From assembly GCF_000226115.1 (NCBI RefSeq), contig NC_016460.1:2976001-3040000 (forward strand): a stretch of DNA of 64,000 bases. Reading direction: 5' to 3'. The position numbers were made by a program, and so were the translations under genes. How positions within the stretch are numbered: the stretch's first letter is position 1; each line of letters opens with the position of its first letter. Under the pieces are notes generated by a model. It was not told where the DNA came from, searched no databases, and saw only the letters and a program-made list of their open reading frames with translations. This document shows, in pieces, positions 22,761-33,224 of the stretch. The DNA is from Thermothielavioides terrestris NRRL 8126 (taxonomy: Eukaryota > Ascomycota > Sordariomycetes > Sordariales > Chaetomiaceae).

Positions 22761-24818
22761 TCACAAAACCCGCCAGATGGCACCCGCCCGCGGCGCGTCG
22801 TCGTCGGCCCGGCCCAGCCCGCGCCGGTTCATCTCCCTGACCCAGCGCATCTCGGCGGCCGCCGCGTCCCGCTCGATCTGCTCCATGACGTTCAGCTCGG
22901 CCAGCATGCCGTGCACCAGCGCCCGACAGCCGGCGAGGATGCGCGCCAGGCTGCTGCTGCTGCTGCTGGACTCCTCTCCGTCGCCGTCCTCGCCCGGCTC
23001 TTCGCTTGGGGTATCAGGAGTAGTAGAAGCAGGCAAGAAAGGCGGCCCGTCCTCCAGCTCCCGGAGCCCCCGGCGCCAGTCATCCAGGCGCCTGACCAGC
23101 GCCGCGCACTCCTCCTTCCACGCGGCGTCCATCTCGCCGACCAGGACCAGCCCCTTTTCTTCATCATCATCACCCTCGCCAACACCGTCACCGCCACCCT
23201 GATCTCCTTGCTCCTGCCCCTGCGACTGCCCCAGCCCGCACGTCCGCCCCAGCCTCTCCCTCGCGTGCATGACCGCCTCAACGGTGCCCACCCACCGCTC
23301 AAACGCCCTCACCACCCTCCCATACCTGCCCTCCCCGGGCTCGCCGCCGCCAACCACACTCCACAACCCACTCACGACCCGATCCAGCAGCGCCACCTTC
23401 TCCTCCAACCCCATTCCCAACCCCACCCCTCCTCCCCCTCCTCCTCCTCTCTCTTCCTTGCCAGCAGCCCGCTGCCCCCAATGCACCAAAGCCTTCACCT
23501 CCCTTTGGTGCCCCACGCCACGCTCCAGCTCAGCCACGCGCCTCTCCTCCTCAGCAAGCGCCTCGAACCGACCCCGCAAGACCCGGCGCGCGTGGGCGCG
23601 CCACTGCGCCGCCGCGCCGCCCGCGTCGCGGTGCAGCAGGTGCAGCTGCAGCAGCTCGGTCTGCAGGCGGGCCGTCTCGGCCGACAGCGCCACGTTGGCC
23701 GGCTGCTTGGAGGGCGTGGGCGGCGCCAGGAAGGTCGATGTCAGCGGCTTGGGCTTCGTCGGGGATTTCAGCGGGCTGAAGTGCTGCTGGTGGGTTGTGA
23801 AGGCGGGTCGGGCGGGGGCGGGGGCGGTCGGGGGGTTGGTTATGGTGGTGGCGGTGGTGGTGGTTTTGGGGTGGGGGAGGGGAGGTTTGGGGTTGGGTTT
23901 GGACGGGGCAGGGGCTGCTGTTGTTGCTGAGGTAGTAGCAGTCGTCGTGGTGGTAGTGGCGGTGGTGGCTGTCGCTGACGAGAGAGAGGACCGTCGGCGG
24001 GGGCGAGTTGCTGAGGTTTGCGTCGGCGTCGGCGGTGCCGGTGCCGGTGCCGGTGCCGGTGCTGGTGCCGTGGGCCGGGCCCGGGTGAGGCTTGAGAGCG
24101 GGGGGCGGGAGCGGTCGGTCGGCCCCGCGGTAGTGGCAGAGCTGGTGGAGGAGCCTTGCGATGGCGGACGCAGGATGGTCGCGCTGGAGAGCGTCGTGAC
24201 GGAAGACCTGGCGCGGGTGTGCCGTGGCCCAGGGCCGCTGCTGGGACCGGGGCCGGTGCCCGCGCCGGAGACGGCCCGGCGGGCGGACGGCAGGCCGGAG
24301 GAGGTCGTGGGTCTGGCTACAGAAGAGGTGGGCGGCCGGCTTGACGTCGACGTCGACGTCGACGTTGGCGGCTGGCGGACTGAAGACGACCGGGTCAAGC
24401 GGCTCGGAGCCGGCGCTCCGGGACCGAGGTCATTGTCCTTCTCGCGCGGGCGGGCTGAGGAGGAGGACACCGAGGTGATGCGCGCGAAGACGCCCGACAG
24501 TGGGCGGCTGCTTCGCGCCGTGCCGGCACTGGTGGTGGCGCTCCTTGAGGGACGGGTCGCGCCGGTGCCTGCCGCTGTCGTTGTCGTTGTCGCTGACGTT
24601 GTGGCCGTCACCGGTGCGGGTGTTTTGACGGGCAGCCTGCTTGGCGAGACATGGCGCTCAGGCTGACCCTTAGCCTGACGCTCACCCTGACCTCCACCAT
24701 GGCCGCTGCCGTTTGTTGATGTTGTTGTCGTTGCTGCCGCCGCTGGCTCTGTCCAGGTGCTGGGCTTTCGCAGCGATCGTGCGCGCGACAGCCCGCTGCC
24801 GGATGTTGTGGATGACAT
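22761..24818 (-). CDS. Low-complexity protein with helical C-terminal half (685 aa, single exon)
   Basis: The frame is open further upstream, but the first genuine ATG is 24816-24818 (MSSTTSGSGLSRARSLRKPS). The N-terminal 380 or so residues are Thr/Ser/Ala/Pro/Arg-rich and disordered, with homopolymeric Thr and (Ala-Pro)n runs. A short block HFSPLKSPTKPKPLTSTFL leads into a helical region starting ETARLQTELLQLHLLHRDA and containing VKALVHWGQRA, LLDRVVSGLWSVV, FERWVGTVEAVMHARERLG and MDAAWKEECAALVRRLDDW. The C-terminus ends with MEQIERDAAAAEMRWVREMNR. A basic disordered arm followed by a helical bundle is the layout of microtubule- or spindle-associated adaptors, but I recognise no domain and assign no function. 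Codon use is as GC-rich as in its neighbours. The end at 22761 is a clear stop. Confidence 0.75.
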   Translation of the reverse strand: MSSTTSGSGLSRARSLRKPSTWTEPAAAATTTTSTNGSGHGGGQGERQAKGQPERHVSPSRLPVKTPAPVTATTSATTTTTAAGTGATRPSRSATTSAGTARSSRPLSGVFARITSVSSSSARPREKDNDLGPGAPAPSRLTRSSSVRQPPTSTSTSTSSRPPTSSVARPTTSSGLPSARRAVSGAGTGPGPSSGPGPRHTRARSSVTTLSSATILRPPSQGSSTSSATTAGPTDRSRPPLSSLTRARPTAPAPAPAPAPAPPTPTQTSATRPRRRSSLSSATATTATTTTTTATTSATTAAPAPSKPNPKPPLPHPKTTTTATTITNPPTAPAPARPAFTTHQQHFSPLKSPTKPKPLTSTFLAPPTPSKQPANVALSAETARLQTELLQLHLLHRDAGGAAAQWRAHARRVLRGRFEALAEEERRVAELERGVGHQREVKALVHWGQRAAGKEERGGGGGGGVGLGMGLEEKVALLDRVVSGLWSVVGGGEPGEGRYGRVVRAFERWVGTVEAVMHARERLGRTCGLGQSQGQEQGDQGGGDGVGEGDDDEEKGLVLVGEMDAAWKEECAALVRRLDDWRRGLRELEDGPPFLPASTTPDTPSEEPGEDGDGEESSSSSSSLARILAGCRALVHGMLAELNVMEQIERDAAAAEMRWVREMNRRGLGRADDDAPRAGAIWRVL

Positions 24819-25711
24819 TACGGAAGACTCTGTTTCTATCTCTGCTGCTTGCCGCCGGGATGTGCGATTTTCGCCCACAGCAAGCCCATTCGGTGTTGTT
24901 CCGCTTGTTTGGACTTGACGTCGGTTCTCGTTCGTTGATTTGTGGTTGTAACGTTAGCTGGTTACGGCAGTTAAACACGCTAAAGCAGCTCCTGGCAACG
25001 GGGCAGCCTTGGCGTCAGCCGCACTCTGCAGGGCTGCACTTCGGGCGGCATCGGCCCCTGACAGCCGCGAAGCCAGGGTCGCATGGAAGGGTCGCATGGA
25101 AGGCATCCGATCCCGCCCAGCAGCCCGACTCCGGTGGAAAGCTCAGAGCCGCACGTCAGACAGACAGCTTGGAGACGCAGCGTGCATTTCTCGTATTCCA
25201 TCCCATGCATCATAGCACAGCCGGCCCGACACAGCTTGGATTTATTCCGTACATAATTCCTCAACCTCGAGGAGGTACTACGTACATCTACAAGGGGCAC
25301 TGGGCATTGACCCTTCCCCCGCGAATACTCTACAGTATACCACCGTCTGTATAGACAAGGCAACCCCCCCAACCCCGGGATCTCCCATGAACATAGAATG
25401 GTATCGTCATGCCACAGCCATCCATCCGCCTCATCAATCCACGTCGTCTATGTATATATCAGCACGTGTCCTCGTAACCCCCCATATCTCCTCATATCCC
25501 CTATAGCCGCCCGTCGAAACCTGTGTGCACCTGGCCGCCGTCGGCCATCAAAGCAGATCTACCCCTCAAAACACCAAGGAAAGAGGGCGAAAAGAATTGT
25601 AAAGGACACCCGGCCATGGGAGACGGGGGAAAAAGGGAAAAAAAGAAAAAAAAGCTGGGCCATCAGAATGTAAAGCCACCCCCTTCACTTCCCCAGAGGC
25701 GGGTGCGGGTA
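24819..25711. other. Spacer between two minus-strand orphan genes
   Basis: This should contain the promoter of the 685-aa protein and the 3' UTR of the 816-aa protein. An A-rich tract lies at 25629-25653. No coding frame supported. Confidence 0.5.
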
Positions 25712-28162
25712 TTACTCCTCCTTGATCGCCTCGCCAACCCCGGCCACCACCGCCGTCCCCTCCAGCCCCTTACCGGCCTGCTGGGCCCTCTTCTTCTCCT
25801 GCTGCTGCACAGCGTCCAGGACGGCATCCAGATCGCCGCGGAACCGGCGCAGCAGGGCCTCGCAGCCGGCGCACACGTTGAGGTAGCAGGCGCTGCAGAC
25901 GAAGCACTCGGCGCCGCGGTCCTTGCGGCCGCACGTGCGGCACGCGACCGGGTTCGTGCGCTGCCGGCCGGGCGTCATGTAGCGGTGCCGCGTCAGGCAG
26001 CGCCGCTGCCGCGCCGTCAGCGGCCGCGCGTCGGGGATCTCGTCCGCCGGCCGCGGCGTGTACCACCCGCGCGGGAAGCGCAGCGCGCCCGGGTTGTCCG
26101 TCTGGTCTGGCTGGTTCGGGTCGTGCTCGCGCAGAGGCATATCCTCGGCGGTAACGGGACGGGGGAGGGCGGCGGGGGGACGGGGGAGGGCGGACGGTGC
26201 TTTCACTGTCTCTATCGAGCCGGTTTCGGACATGCTTTTAATTTCGCCGATCGGGCTGAGAGGACGCATTGGTCTCAAGGACGTAGCCGGTAAAGCTGAG
26301 AGCGGCGGTGCTGCCGGCTGCGGAGCCACAGGGAGGGGAGCTTGGTCAGTGCCGTCCCTCGACGGGGGCCGGACGGGAAGCTGTGCGCCATTCGGCTGCT
26401 GGGTGCGGTCGCCGGCCGGAGAATAGGGGATGTACTGCTTTTGATCCGAGCCTTGATTTAGGTCCGGTCGGGGGGAGTAGGGGACGAACGGTGCCTGGTT
26501 CGGGCCTTGACTCAGGTTTGGCATTGGAGACCTGCTGAGATCCCGTGTCTGGTTTGGAACTTGATTTGCATCGGGCCTTGGTGAAGTAGGGAGTCCCACC
26601 GGCGACCGCGCTCCCAGTGTCGTGTTGATGGGGCCTGGTGCTAGTGACGAGTTACTCTTGGCAGGGCGTATCTGGCGTTCAGGAAGCCCAACAGCTTTTC
26701 GCGTTATGGTCGGCTTCGGCTCGCTCGGCAGGTCCGGCGATGATGCCGGCAAGACCGGCGGCGCGACTGCGTCAAGCGGGGGGCTCCGGACATCGCTTGC
26801 ACCATCCTCGGCCGTCGGAAGACGCTGCGAAGAGGGCGGCGAGACAGCGGATCCGGATATTGCGGGACCAAGTGTCGCCGCCTGCGATGACTGTGACTCC
26901 TGGCTCTTGGCCTCGGGCTCCTCTGCACTTCCGCGCCTCCTACCCTTCTCCAGCTTCTCCTTGATCCGCGATGTTTCCTGCCCCATGGTTTCTTCCGCTT
27001 GCGCAGCAGCTTGCTCGCTTGCGGGCACAGGTCGGATATTGCGCCCTGGCAGCCCGCCGTTGGCGCTTCGAGGCGGGGCCCGTAGTGTTGAGGCCGGCTC
27101 GTCCGCTTCGGGGTTGCTCCGGGGAGGAAGTGGGAAGGGCTGCGAAAGAAGACTGCTGGGGCCGCTCTGCGAGGTGGCTTGGGCTGACGCAGCAGTGGAA
27201 CCGTGGCTGGAGACCAGTTTGAGTTCTGGAATCGCCAAGGGCTTGTCAGTTTTGAGCGATCGTCGTCGCCAGAGCTGCTCTTGCTGTGGAGAGCCGCCGT
27301 TGGCTAACGGCGATCCAATCCGCCCAGATGTCGGCGGTTGCGCAGTTTCGATCTGCGGGCCGGCGGGTGTCTGAGGTCTCGGAGCTCCGCGCTGCGAATC
27401 CTTCAGAGGCAGCGGTGGGGGCAACTCTTCCGGGCCGGCCTCGGGCTTTTGAAAACTGTCGGGCTCGCGTTCCTGCGCACTTTGATCAGACGGCAGTGGC
27501 GGCAACGCATGCGCATGCGAAAGCGCATGTGCATGTGCCTCGGACGACGTTGCGCTACTCCTTTGCGTGTTGGCCGGGTTCGGTGACACAACCGCATACG
27601 AATGTGTGGCTGAGTTTGCAGACGACGATCGGGGCGAGTCCGCAGTGTGGTTGGAGTAGGCCGAGAGGAGGCTCGAAAAAGAACCGACGGGGGACGGCTC
27701 CGGGTCTGGGGCCGCCAGGGCCGGTGCAGCAGTCGGAGCCTGAGCCTGAGCCGGGGCCGGGACCGGGGCCACGGGAGCTGCAACGGGCCGTCGCGGTATG
27801 CTCAGCTTAGGCACCGGCCCGGTGAACTTGGAGGGTAGCGGCGGGAGTGGTGAGTTCAGAGGCTTGTCGTAACCCGCCGTCGCCGCCATGGTGGTCAAGG
27901 GTCCCCGCTCCTGGGGCGGCTCTCTCTCGGCGCTGGGTTGCTTGGGCGGCGGGCGAGGCGGCAGCAGAGTCTCGGACTGCTGCGGACGCTGAAGTGCATT
28001 CTCCGGGACCAGCGGCGACACCAGCGGCGACACCAGCGGCGACACCAGCGGCGAGAGTTGCGACTCAAAGTCAAAGGTAGGGAGGGAAGGAGGGGCCGGC
28101 AGCGCTTTCGAGAACCGAGACCGCCCGGCTTTAGGGGGCTGAAGGGTCGCTGCCTCCGTCAT
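25712..28162 (-). CDS. Pro-rich protein with C-terminal Cys-rich zinc-binding motif (816 aa)
   Basis: Single exon; the first true ATG is 28160-28162 (MTEAATLQPPK). Most of the protein is disordered, Pro/Ser/Ala/Gln-rich, with SH3-ligand-like ALPAPPSLP and PLPPLP segments. Four copies of SPLV near residues 37-52 are encoded by a 12-bp tandem repeat. Another set of repeats reads PNQAPFVPYSPRPDLNQG and DQKQYIPYSP. The last 140 residues look ordered: RFPRGWYTPRPADEIP, LTARQRRCLTRHRY, then CRTCGRKDRG followed by CFVCSACYLNVCAGC, seven cysteines spaced like a treble-clef or ribbon zinc site, then a helix LLRRFRGDLDAVLDAVQQQ. This layout suggests a fungal adaptor protein; I cannot name it. Confidence is high that it is a gene and low for any role. 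Confidence 0.8.
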   Translation of the reverse strand: MTEAATLQPPKAGRSRFSKALPAPPSLPTFDFESQLSPLVSPLVSPLVSPLVPENALQRPQQSETLLPPRPPPKQPSAEREPPQERGPLTTMAATAGYDKPLNSPLPPLPSKFTGPVPKLSIPRRPVAAPVAPVPAPAQAQAPTAAPALAAPDPEPSPVGSFSSLLSAYSNHTADSPRSSSANSATHSYAVVSPNPANTQRSSATSSEAHAHALSHAHALPPLPSDQSAQEREPDSFQKPEAGPEELPPPLPLKDSQRGAPRPQTPAGPQIETAQPPTSGRIGSPLANGGSPQQEQLWRRRSLKTDKPLAIPELKLVSSHGSTAASAQATSQSGPSSLLSQPFPLPPRSNPEADEPASTLRAPPRSANGGLPGRNIRPVPASEQAAAQAEETMGQETSRIKEKLEKGRRRGSAEEPEAKSQESQSSQAATLGPAISGSAVSPPSSQRLPTAEDGASDVRSPPLDAVAPPVLPASSPDLPSEPKPTITRKAVGLPERQIRPAKSNSSLAPGPINTTLGARSPVGLPTSPRPDANQVPNQTRDLSRSPMPNLSQGPNQAPFVPYSPRPDLNQGSDQKQYIPYSPAGDRTQQPNGAQLPVRPPSRDGTDQAPLPVAPQPAAPPLSALPATSLRPMRPLSPIGEIKSMSETGSIETVKAPSALPRPPAALPRPVTAEDMPLREHDPNQPDQTDNPGALRFPRGWYTPRPADEIPDARPLTARQRRCLTRHRYMTPGRQRTNPVACRTCGRKDRGAECFVCSACYLNVCAGCEALLRRFRGDLDAVLDAVQQQEKKRAQQAGKGLEGTAVVAGVGEAIKEE
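28011..28058. repeat. 12-bp coding tandem repeat (SPLV x4)
   Basis: The plus strand shows four consecutive copies of the unit ACCAGCGGCGAC, allowing minor end variation. On the coding strand they give (SPLV)4 within the 816-aa protein. The copies are nearly identical, which suggests recent slippage. Confidence 0.8.
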
Positions 28163-30339
28163 GTCTCCTCCCGCGGCCACTGCCGCTGCCCCGGCTGAAT
28201 AATCGTTAAACTAACGTGAAGCAACAGGAGGGGATGATCCTGCTCGTGTCTCTCTCTCACAGACGCGCGTGGCAAGGCCCGCAGTTAGTGTCGCACATAG
28301 ATGGGGTTCGTTCGACCGCGGCGTCTCGACTAATACGCAGACGCCTGCTAACGACAGGCATACAGTTCCGCTCAGCCGTCGTGCCACGGCGCACAGTGTT
28401 CGGTTGGTCCCTGGGCAGCTGGGAAGAGCGTCCTCCTGTGGCCTGTGAAGAGAGGCGTGGGCATAAACGACGGGATATACCATATGCAGACGAAAAAAAG
28501 CGGCACACACGGTCGGGCAGAACCCGCGACGGCTTTTTCGGACGCGAACAGGCAACCCCCAACAGGGCTCGACGAATGAGACAATCGTCTTGGCCCCCGC
28601 ACCGGTCCCTGACCAGCTGAAACAGTGACTACCTAGTTGAAGGAGAGCCAAGACGGCATTTTAATGACAAGGGAGAAAGTGACCATGACAGCAGCCAAGC
28701 CTCATCCAAGCAAGCAGAGAGTCGGATGACCGGATGATGGTTGTGGGGAACCGATGGCCAAAGGACACACAGCGTGAAAAGCGCCGCACCACGTCCTGAG
28801 TGCTTCATTGTGGATTCATGCGGCACCCCAAGCTCGATCGTTCCCCAGCTGGCTTTTCTGAAATGGCATATGCAGTGATCCCCGCTATTGGTATCCTGCA
28901 CGCTTGCTTTTTCTAAAAGCTGTGGCAAGCGTTCAACTGTTTGTCAAGTCTTGAATCTTCACACGGCATCTGTTGAGACGCTTTGGAGGTTGGTGAAGGC
29001 GGTTAAGGGAATGCGTAGATCATGGGCGCCAAACACAACTGCCTCAGCACCTGGTTTTTCGGCAGCCGCGGCACGAGAATCCTAGCTGTTTCCCAAGTGA
29101 GATGGTCCAACCCGTGCTTTCCTTGTCCCGGAAAACCAGACAGGAATTAAGCCGAAGACCATGCCAGTTCCTCGGAAGTGTGCAATCAGGTTCAGGTAAA
29201 TCAGTTAACAACTTGCATGCACAGAAGACTTGAGACGGGATTGTCCTCTCTGCTGGGAATTCAAGTGAGAGGTTCCCTGGCTTGCCATCGATAAGGAACG
29301 CCTCTCGTGTTCTCCGTACTGAACTCCGAACTCCTACACAGTATGCGCCAAGAACGCCCAGCTTCTTAACACCGTCACACGAGTTATTTTTTTCTCCCAG
29401 AGCGGTCCCTCATTCCTGACATTCAAACTTGTCGGGAGGCCTGATGCAGCCTTACGTCTGTTTAACTCTCATTGGCAGGCTGCAAGATTGGCGGTTCCGC
29501 AGAAGGAAGGCACAAGATTAACAGTATGAACAGTCATGCTTCATCCCGTCATCAGCCCTGTTCCTGACCCAGATGTAACCCATCACTCATCGGCTCGATT
29601 CCCGACGCGGCACACGGAAAATGCCATATTAAGTCCGATCTCCCACGCGAGACGTGCCACCGTGCCATGGAACAAATCACATGGATCCGTTGCGGTCTCC
29701 CAAAGCAGGGCAGGCTGAGGAGGCCTTGTTTCTGTCACCCCACCGGGTTTCTCACACAGTAGTTAGTGGTTGGTTGTCTCCGAGCTTTGAAGCAAGCAGA
29801 TGAAGTGCGTTGGACTGAAAGGGAGAGCGTGTTCAACTGGCGCTGACAGACAAAACACGGTAGGTCATGGTGAAGCAACACCTTGAGCAGCACGGCATAC
29901 ACTTGGACGCATCTAAGTTATACACCTGATGACGGCTGTCCGGGCCTAACTCCTGGCGTATGATGTCCAGATGTCGTGTGTCTCCCCAAAAGGGGAGCTC
30001 AAGCAGAGCAAAGCACCCTCCGCGCTGGTCATGTGGACTGCGCCGATCCTGTTAATCTGCTGGCGACTTTTAATATGGACGATTTCCATGGTTTCTTGGG
30101 CCGGCAACACTGCATGAGGGAAAGCTCTGCGCTCATCGCCTGCCGACACTTCCGTGCTAGGGGTTGCTTCACCACAGCGCAGCGGCCGTGAAGCTGCGAC
30201 CGCCGCAATGCAACGTGATACCAGGGTATGGATGGCATGTGAGCATGCTATAAACACCTGACCCGTGACCCTGTTCTGCTGTCATAGCTCCTCTCTTCAG
30301 GAAAGAGAAATCGCAGACTGTGGGGGGGCAGCCGACAGC
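28163..30339. other. 2.2-kb divergent intergenic region
   Basis: It separates the divergent 816-aa orphan gene and the GH76 gene. All frames are short and lack coding character. No repeat, tRNA or transposon end was recognised. It must include both promoters. Confidence 0.5.
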
Positions 30340-31802
30340 ATGAGACTTCGCCTTCTTCTCGCCCGGGTCTGGCCTCTCTGGAGCATCAAGGGCCTTGCCT
30401 ATTCCGAAGATGCTCAGCATGGCGATGCTGAGCTGGATTCGACTGAGATGGGCCTGCTGCGGCCGAGGGACTCGGATGTTAGGGCCGCCGCCAAAGCAAC
30501 CATCGACGCCATGAACGACAAGTTCTACGACTCCTCGAAGGCCAGCTGGTCCCCATCTGAGCCGTGGTGGCTCAGCGGCGTGGCCCTGAGCAGTGTCATT
30601 GAGTACATGCGCAAGACCGGCACCAACGACTACGTGGATCAGGTCAAGCATATCATCCAGACGCAGAGGGGGAATCTATCCTGGTGGCCGCAGGGCAACG
30701 GCGACTTCCGGGCCGACTCGACCGACGACACGGGGTGGTGGGCGCTCGCGATGGTCGCCATGTACGATCTCACGCAGGACCAGACATATCTCAACATCTC
30801 GATCGAGGACGAGGCCTACATATACTCATACTGGACCGACAAGCCTTGCGGCGGCGGCATCTACGTCGACATTAAGAAGAAAACATACAAAAACGCAATC
30901 GCCAATGAGCTGTACATCAAGCTCGCCGCGTCGTTGCACAACCGCATCAACGGCGACACCGAGTACCTTGCCAAAGCCGAGAAAGCCTGGTCCTGGTTCA
31001 AAGGCTCAGGCATGATTAACGGCGACAACCTCATCAACGATGGCCTGATCTCGTCGAGCAGCGGTGCCTGCTCCAACAACAAGCTTCCCATCTGGACCTA
31101 CAACCAAGGCGTCATACTCGGCGGATTAGTTGGTATGTAACTGTAGCTTCCTGTTCCATCTTCCCGCCCAACCAATCCTCCCTAACGACCTCCCCTTTTC
31201 TAGAACTCTTCATCGCCACCCAAAACACAAGCTACCTCGACGCGGCCAGCACCATCGCCGGCGCGGTCCTCTCCAGTCCGCTGCTGGTCCAGAACGGCAC
31301 CCTGACCGAATACTCCTGCGGCACCTCCTCCGCCTCCTCCTCTTCTTCCTCCTCCTCCGCCTCCTCTTCTTCCTCCTCTTCCTCTTCCTCCTCCTCCTCC
31401 TCCTCCTCCGCCGGCCCCAAAACCGACGAATCCCTCTGCAACACCGACCAGCAGATCTTCAAGGGCATCTTCGCAGCCAACCTGGCCGCGCTCGACGCCT
31501 ACGCCGTCGCGGGCGGCAACAGCCGGCCGTACGCCTCCTTCCTGGCGCAGAACGCGCAGACCGCGTACGCGCTCGACCGCCGGGCCGGCTTCGTCGTCGT
31601 CGCCGCCAACTCCACCTCCACCTCCTCCACTAACACCACCAACTCGACGGGCACGGGCACGGGCACGGGGACGGGCACGGGCACGGGGGCCGGGCAAAGA
31701 CTGGCCGCCGATCTGTACGACGTCGGCTGGGCCGGGCCGTTCCGCAACGCCACGCTGGCGAAGCAGGCGAGCGTGCTCGGGCTGTTGGTGGCGACTCTCT
31801 GA
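30340..31802 (+). CDS. Glycoside hydrolase family 76 (alpha-1,6-mannanase, DFG5-like; 463 aa)
   Basis: Exons 30340-31132 and 31204-31802 (GTATGT donor, TCTAG acceptor). GH76 enzymes cleave or transglycosylate alpha-1,6-mannan and in fungi help cross-link GPI-anchored proteins to the wall. The catalytic Asp pair is seen in STDDTGWWALAMVAMYDLT (D129, D130), with WWPQGNGDF, CGGGIYVD, KNAIANELYIKLAA and WTYNQGVILGGLVEL. The N-terminus MRLRLLLARVWPLWSIKGLA could be a modest signal peptide. There is no C-terminal hydrophobic GPI signal, unlike yeast Dfg5/Dcw1, so the protein is probably secreted. Two low-complexity insertions lie inside the catalytic domain: a Ser tract of about 30 residues encoded by TCC/TCT repeats (31320-31412) and a (Thr-Gly)n run from a GGCACG repeat (about 31650-31690). 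Family call firm; localisation inferred. Confidence 0.92.
31320..31412 (+). repeat. Trinucleotide (TCC/TCT)n coding microsatellite
   Basis: This stretch is almost pure TCC, TCT and occasional GCC, read as poly-Ser with a few Ala. It is likely length-variable between strains. Confidence 0.85.
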
Positions 31803-32432
31803 CAATGGCTGGAGGGGAGTGAGTTCCGTGGTGAGTTCCGTGGAAGGGGAATCGCGTGTATGGGTGGATTGGGGGGACGAAGGGTTGGGTTGGGTTCGTT
31901 ATAGGGTGTAAGATTCGTTTTCGGTTTCAGTTTAGAGGAGCGGTTTTGCACGGCCATTGGCATTTGAGCATGGTAATCACCGCGGGAAGTCGACAGGCAG
32001 GTACATTTACATATAGGATATCAGCCTATCCGGCCGTGAAGGTGTTGAGTAGGTGAGTAGACTGGATGTGCGAGTTCCGCCACCGTTTGGCCAGGCACCT
32101 TGGTCAGACAGCAAGCAGTTAACACACGGTAAGGGTGCCCGAAGGCGGTAGTGAGAATTCCCAAGACAAGACGAAACAACGTTTAGCTAGATAGCTCTGT
32201 TCAGGAAACCGCCCGCAACCTTGCGCGCAAGCAAATAACACAACTGTGGGATATCAAAGCTAACGAAAGCTGTGGCCGCCTCAAAATCCTTTCTGTCGAC
32301 GCTGAACGCCAGACGGGATGGACCCGTCTGGGCGGGTCAACTGGTGTCGTGAGCTTGCTACACCGCTGTTCTCCTCCTTATGGACCTCCCAAAACCCGCC
32401 CATACATGCCTGCCCCTTGGCCCCTTCGCCGA
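31803..32432. other. Convergent 3' region between the GH76 and 6PGL genes
   Basis: No gene supported; it should hold the two 3' UTRs. A direct repeat GTGAGTTCCGTGG occurs at about 31819 and 31831. Confidence 0.5.
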
Positions 32433-33224
32433 TCATAAGCTGAACGGCCGCCGGGGGTAGCTAACCCCCTCGACGGCCGCGTTGTCGACGAACCAGCTGC
32501 ACCTCCCGCCGGTCCCCTCGTTGACCAGCGCGCAGGGCAGGCCGTTCCCTTGCTCAAAGATCTCCTTCAGGACCTCCTTCTTCCCGGCGCCGGTGGCCAC
32601 GAAGGCCACCTTCACGGCGTGCGTCACGACGGGCAGGGTCAGCGTGACGCGCCTCGGCGGCGGCTTGGGCGAGTCCTCGATGGGGGCGACCCAGGCGCTC
32701 GTCTCGCGCAGCAGCTCGTGGCCGGGGAACAGCGAGCACGTGTGGCCGTCGGGCCCGCAGCCGAGCAGCAGCAGGTCGAAGATGGGCAGCTTGACCGAGT
32801 CGCGGCTGGCGAAGCTGCGCACGAGCGCCTGCTCGTACCGGTCGGCCAGCTCCTGCGTGTCGTCGAGCGCCTCGGGGTCGATGGTGTGCACAACCGGGGG
32901 GGTGGTGCCGTCGGGCAGCTGCAACTTGTCGAGCAGCTCGGCCTTGAGCAGCGCGTAGTTGGAGTCCGGGTGGTCGAGCGGCACGGCGCGCTCGTCGGCG
33001 AAGAAGATCTCCCACCGGTCCCACTTGATCGTGTCGGCGTCCGAGGTGGGCGGCGCCAACAGGGCCTGCGCCAGCGTCTTGGGCAGCGAGCCGCCCGAGA
33101 CGGCCACCTTGAAGACGCCGTGGCGGGTGATGCCGGCTTCCTGGCAGGAGATCACGTAGGCGCGGAGGGCCGGGGCGAGAGCCTCCACGGTTGGGAAGGA
33201 GTAGAGGTTTGCTTGTTTCGCCAT
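32433..33224 (-). CDS. SOL: 6-phosphogluconolactonase (263 aa)
   Basis: Single exon, ATG at 33222-33224. The enzyme hydrolyses 6-phosphoglucono-delta-lactone to 6-phosphogluconate, the second step of the oxidative pentose phosphate pathway, in the cytosol. Family signatures are intact: FKVAVSGGSLPKTLAQ, WEIFFADERAVPLDHPDSNY, and LLLLGCGPDGHTCSLFPGH, followed by RVTLTLPVV and the C-terminal CSWFVDNAA. Length matches yeast SOL3/SOL4 and the bacterial DevB family. No intron is needed. It converges with the GH76 gene and is divergent from the PHO13-type gene across 2.3 kb. Confidence 0.96.
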   Translation of the reverse strand: MAKQANLYSFPTVEALAPALRAYVISCQEAGITRHGVFKVAVSGGSLPKTLAQALLAPPTSDADTIKWDRWEIFFADERAVPLDHPDSNYALLKAELLDKLQLPDGTTPPVVHTIDPEALDDTQELADRYEQALVRSFASRDSVKLPIFDLLLLGCGPDGHTCSLFPGHELLRETSAWVAPIEDSPKPPPRRVTLTLPVVTHAVKVAFVATGAGKKEVLKEIFEQGNGLPCALVNEGTGGRCSWFVDNAAVEGVSYPRRPFSL

